A stretch of DNA of 57,186 nucleotides, taken from contig JALOAT010000022.1 in NCBI GenBank assembly GCA_023228645.1, positions 1-57,186 of the forward strand. The letters are read 5' to 3'. The stretch comes from Gammaproteobacteria bacterium (GTDB lineage Bacteria > Pseudomonadota > Gammaproteobacteria > Thiohalomonadales > Thiohalomonadaceae). Positions 54,990 to 57,186 of the stretch are shown in pieces (within the stretch, counting starts at the first letter, position 1; each line of letters begins with the position of its first letter). The position numbers and the translations under genes were made by a program. The notes below the pieces were generated by a model. That model saw only the letters and a list, made by a program, of their open reading frames with translations, did not search any database and was not told where the DNA came from.

Positions 54990-55160
54990 AAAGCCGAACC
55001 ACGGAGAGCCACGAAGGCCACGGAGAGAAAGCGAATTCATGGGGGCGCTGGTGTTCTCCGCATCACTGCGGTACCCACCCGATCCCGCGGTTACCCTAGG
55101 GATTCGGCCCTGACACGTGTTTTCTCCGTGGTTCTCCGTGGCCTACGTGGTTCAAGTTTT
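54990..55160. repeat. Family-D inverted repeat (ACCACGGAGAGCCACGAAGG)
   Basis: AACCACGGAGAGCCACGAAG, GCCACGGAGAG (54997-55028) faces TTTCTCCGTGGTTCTCCGTG, GCCTACGTGGTT (55121-55152). The loop of ~90 bp has no gene. It lies between yciO and the M50 gene. Confidence 0.8.
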
Positions 55161-55171
55161 TCTTCTTTTCC

Positions 55172-55792
55172 CTATTCGAAAAGGCTGGCATCGCCCAGGC
55201 CGTGCCGGAGGATCACCGGCCCGCTTTCCTGGAACTCCACCATGGTGGTGACCTCCAGACCGCCGTAGCCGCCGTCGATGATCATGTCCACCTCGTGGTC
55301 CAGGCGGTCGCGGATCTCGTAAGGATCGCTCTCTGCATGGGGCTCACCCGGCAGGATCAGCGTGGTGCTCATCATCGGCTCGCCGAGGGCGTCGAGCAGG
55401 GCGCGGGCGATGGGGTTGCCGGGTACGCGGATGCCGATGGTCTTGCGCTTGGGCTGCATGAGCCGCCGCGGTACCTCCCGGGTGGCGGGGAGGATGAAGG
55501 TGTACGGGCCGGGCGTCGCCGCCTTGAGCAGTCGGTAGGCGGTGTTATCCACCTTGGCGTAGGTGGCGATCTCGGACAGGTCGCGGCACACCAGGGTGAA
55601 ATGGTGGCGTTCGTCCAGATGGCGGATACGGCAGATGCGCTCGAGCGCGGTCTTCTCACCGATGCCGCAGCCGAGGGCATAGCCTGAATCGGTCGGGTAG
55701 ATGATCACCCCGCCCGAACGCACCACGTCAGCCGCTTGGGCGATCAGGCGCGCCTGCGGGTTTTCCGGATGGATCTGGATGAAAAGGCTCAT
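55172..55792 (-). CDS. yciO: YciO-type Sua5/YrdC family protein
   Basis: The 206-residue protein has the Sua5/YrdC nucleic-acid-binding fold: VVRSGGVIIYPTDSGYALGC, CRIRHLDERHHFTLVCRDLS, and TPGPYTFILPATREVPRRL. The KRKTIGIRVPGN motif follows. This is the YciO branch, related to but distinct from the threonylcarbamoyl-AMP synthase TsaC. It overlaps the upstream rnm gene by 4 bp, as in E. coli where yciV and yciO are neighbours. Confidence 0.92.
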   Translation of the reverse strand: MSLFIQIHPENPQARLIAQAADVVRSGGVIIYPTDSGYALGCGIGEKTALERICRIRHLDERHHFTLVCRDLSEIATYAKVDNTAYRLLKAATPGPYTFILPATREVPRRLMQPKRKTIGIRVPGNPIARALLDALGEPMMSTTLILPGEPHAESDPYEIRDRLDHEVDMIIDGGYGGLEVTTMVEFQESGPVILRHGLGDASLFE

Positions 55793-56673
55793 AGGTAGGC
55801 AGGTGTTCGTAAAACGGCCTCGGCGGCGGACGGGGGACAGCGCGTCCAGGCCTCGCTCTCCCAAACAGGCAAACACCCGACCGGCAGCTCCGGCAGGCGG
55901 CCCAGTTCCACCCAGGGATTTTCCGGGCCATGGAAATCGGAACCGGCCGAGGCCAGCAACCCGGTGCGCCGGGCATGAGCGGCCATGGTCTCATTGTCGT
56001 CGCGGCTGTGGCTGCCCGAAACCACTTCCAGGGCCTCGCCGCCGCAGGCCATGAATTCCGCCAGCAGACGGCGCAGTTTGGTGGCCGAGAGATCATAACG
56101 GGCCGGATGAGCCACCACCGCGATGCCCCCGGCGACGCGGATCCAGCCAACGGCCTCCTCCAGACCCGCCCATTCCCCCGGCACGTGTCCTGGCTTGTTG
56201 CGACGCAGGAAATGCTGAAACACCGCGCGGGTGTCGCGGCCGAACCCTTGGGAGACCAGGTAGTGGGCAAAATGGGTACGGCTCACGATCCGTCCCCGGG
56301 CGAAGGCGCGGGCACCGGCGTGGGCATCGCGCACCCCGTGTTTGGCGAGGCGCCGGCCGATCTCCTCGGCGCGCCAGTCGCGGTAGACGCGCAGCCGTTC
56401 CAGTCCGGCGTTAAGCACCGGGTGTTCGGGGTCGATGTTCAGGCCCACCACGTGGATGGTCATGCGTTCCCAGGTCACCGACACCTCCACACCGGACACG
56501 AGCCGGATCCCCAATTCGGCAGCCGCCTGCTCCGCTTCGGCGATGCCGGCGGTCTCGTCGTGATCGGTGAGCGCGAGCACCTGGACGCCGGCCGCCGCCG
56601 CACGGGCCACCAGGTCGCGGGGTGACAGGGTGCCGTCGGAGGCGAGGGAATGGGAGTGGAGGTCATGAATCAT
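55789..56673 (-). CDS. rnm: PHP-domain 5'-3' exoribonuclease RNase AM (YciV/TrpH)
   Basis: The 294-residue PHP-fold phosphoesterase has the motifs DLHSHSLASDGTLSPRDLV, LTDHDETAG, GVEVSV, VVAHPARYDL and GSDFHGPENPW, giving the full set of metal ligands. In E. coli the homologous RNase AM matures 5' ends of ribosomal RNA and hydrolyses 3',5'-bisphosphonucleotides. It is the first gene of the rnm-yciO-M50-trpS-scpAB-rluB run. Confidence 0.93.
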   Translation of the reverse strand: MIHDLHSHSLASDGTLSPRDLVARAAAAGVQVLALTDHDETAGIAEAEQAAAELGIRLVSGVEVSVTWERMTIHVVGLNIDPEHPVLNAGLERLRVYRDWRAEEIGRRLAKHGVRDAHAGARAFARGRIVSRTHFAHYLVSQGFGRDTRAVFQHFLRRNKPGHVPGEWAGLEEAVGWIRVAGGIAVVAHPARYDLSATKLRRLLAEFMACGGEALEVVSGSHSRDDNETMAAHARRTGLLASAGSDFHGPENPWVELGRLPELPVGCLPVWESEAWTRCPPSAAEAVLRTPAYL

Positions 56674-56895
56674 GGCGGGGCATTGTAGCTTGGATTGTGG
56701 TGTTCGGAGTCAGAGGTTCTGTGGTCGGACGTCGTAGGTCGCGTTGCGAAGCTACGTGACGTCTTGGCTTTCTTGAATGACGCGCTGCGCCGCGTGAGTT
56801 CCTGCGCGCCGCGTAGCCCGGGTGAAGCAAAGCGGAACCCGGGGATAGCAGTTTTCGTTTGACCGCGGTATTTGTTCGAAGGAAGCGCTGCGCGC
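56674..56895. repeat. Region upstream of rnm with family-A and GTAGCCCGGG repeats
   Basis: CGTAGGTCGCGTTGCGAAGC, TACGTGACGTC (56733-56764) is a family-A unit. GTAGCCCGGGTGAAGCAAAG, CGGAACCCGGGG (56813-56845) is the second palindrome. The rnm promoter should lie in the first 60 bp. Confidence 0.65.
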
Positions 56896-57146
56896 GAAGA
56901 TTATTTGACGGGGGTTTTCGCCCCCCTACGACGAGGTACTTTTCTTTGCGCGGCCAAAGAAAAGTACCCCAAAGAAAGGCCGCCCGAATGCCGCGCCGCC
57001 TTCGGCGGTCCCCTGCGCTCCGCAGTCCGAATCGGGGGTCCACTACGGGGCCTCCTGCCCCGGCGTGGACGGCGCGCCCTCCCTGGCGCGCCCCCTGCGG
57101 GCCTTGTCCGATTCGGACTGCGGTGCTCGGCGCGGCATACGGGGTT
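56896..57146 (-). repeat. 251-bp long repeat (family E), right copy, inverted
   Basis: This is the inverted copy of 45841-46091, with the same internal hairpins and about 93-95% identity by eye. The main differences are in the central loop (GTCCACTACGGGG versus GTCTGCACACGGGG, read on the strand given). Sequence past 57146 to the window end is not classified. Confidence 0.85.
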
Positions 57147-57186
57147 CGAAGGATCCGTCCGATATCGTGGCGCTCGAATGCACACA

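Overview
The window is about 57 kb of GC-rich bacterial chromosome. Gene content and order point to a free-living gammaproteobacterium, probably a Chromatiales/Ectothiorhodospiraceae-like lineage. The evidence is the thrS-infC-rpmI-rplT-pheST-ihfA order, a nuoCD fusion, the gyrA/serC/mtnA/mtaD/ubiG/gph/yciK neighbourhood, the rnm-yciO...rluB neighbourhood and the hpnCDE squalene genes. The lineage is inferred from gene order and protein similarity as I recall them; no search was run. Almost all genes are housekeeping. The gaps between them are unusually rich in palindromic repeats of several families.

Layout. 0.35-5.1 kb (minus): nuoA-nuoB-nuoCD-nuoE-nuoF of complex I, ending in repeats with no nuoG in view. 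5.2-8.0 kb (plus): a phospholipase D-VTT fusion overlapping an EEP-family hydrolase, resembling clsB-ybhP. 8.1-12.8 kb: a deacylase-like metalloprotein, a zinc-ribbon protein, an iron alcohol dehydrogenase, an exported alpha/beta hydrolase and a small conserved protein. 12.8-15.4 kb: a decayed accessory island lying on the 3' side of tRNA-Pro(GGG). It holds remnants of pilY1, two copies of the hsdR start, vapC and hsdS, plus an apparently intact TacAT-type toxin-antitoxin pair. 15.5-23.4 kb (minus): the translation operon thrS-infC-rpmI-rplT-pheS-pheT-ihfA-merR, with an AUC start for infC, an attenuator-like terminator before pheS, and a 0.4-kb array of palindromes between pheS and pheT. 23.8-28.3 kb: a lipoprotein, tRNA-Val, a ComEA-like protein, galE and uvrB. 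28.4-36.9 kb: an aminotransferase, two tandem small RNA genes, serC, gyrA, mtnA, an inositol-phosphatase-family protein and fliW. 37.1-45.6 kb: mtaD-ubiG-gph, then hpnC, a 52-residue membrane peptide, rmuC, hpnD-hpnE and yciK. 46.2-49.9 kb: a double-thioredoxin protein, a diguanylate cyclase, a guanine-deaminase-like enzyme and an endonuclease III-like glycosylase. 49.9-56.7 kb (minus): rnm-yciO, M50 protease, trpS-scpA-scpB-rluB. A 251-bp repeat occurs in inverted orientation at 45.84-46.09 kb and at the right end.

The most interesting signal is at 29.6-30.1 kb. Two ~70-nt transcription units stand in tandem, each with a conserved upstream block, three short hairpins showing GGA in the loop, and an intrinsic terminator whose own loop is AGGA. 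This is the architecture of CsrA/RsmA-sequestering RNAs (CsrB/RsmX/RsmY type). Seven kilobases away lies fliW, whose product is the protein antagonist of CsrA in other bacteria. The organism may therefore control CsrA with both an RNA decoy and a protein decoy. A diguanylate cyclase with an intact inhibitory site further along the window fits the same motile/sessile theme.
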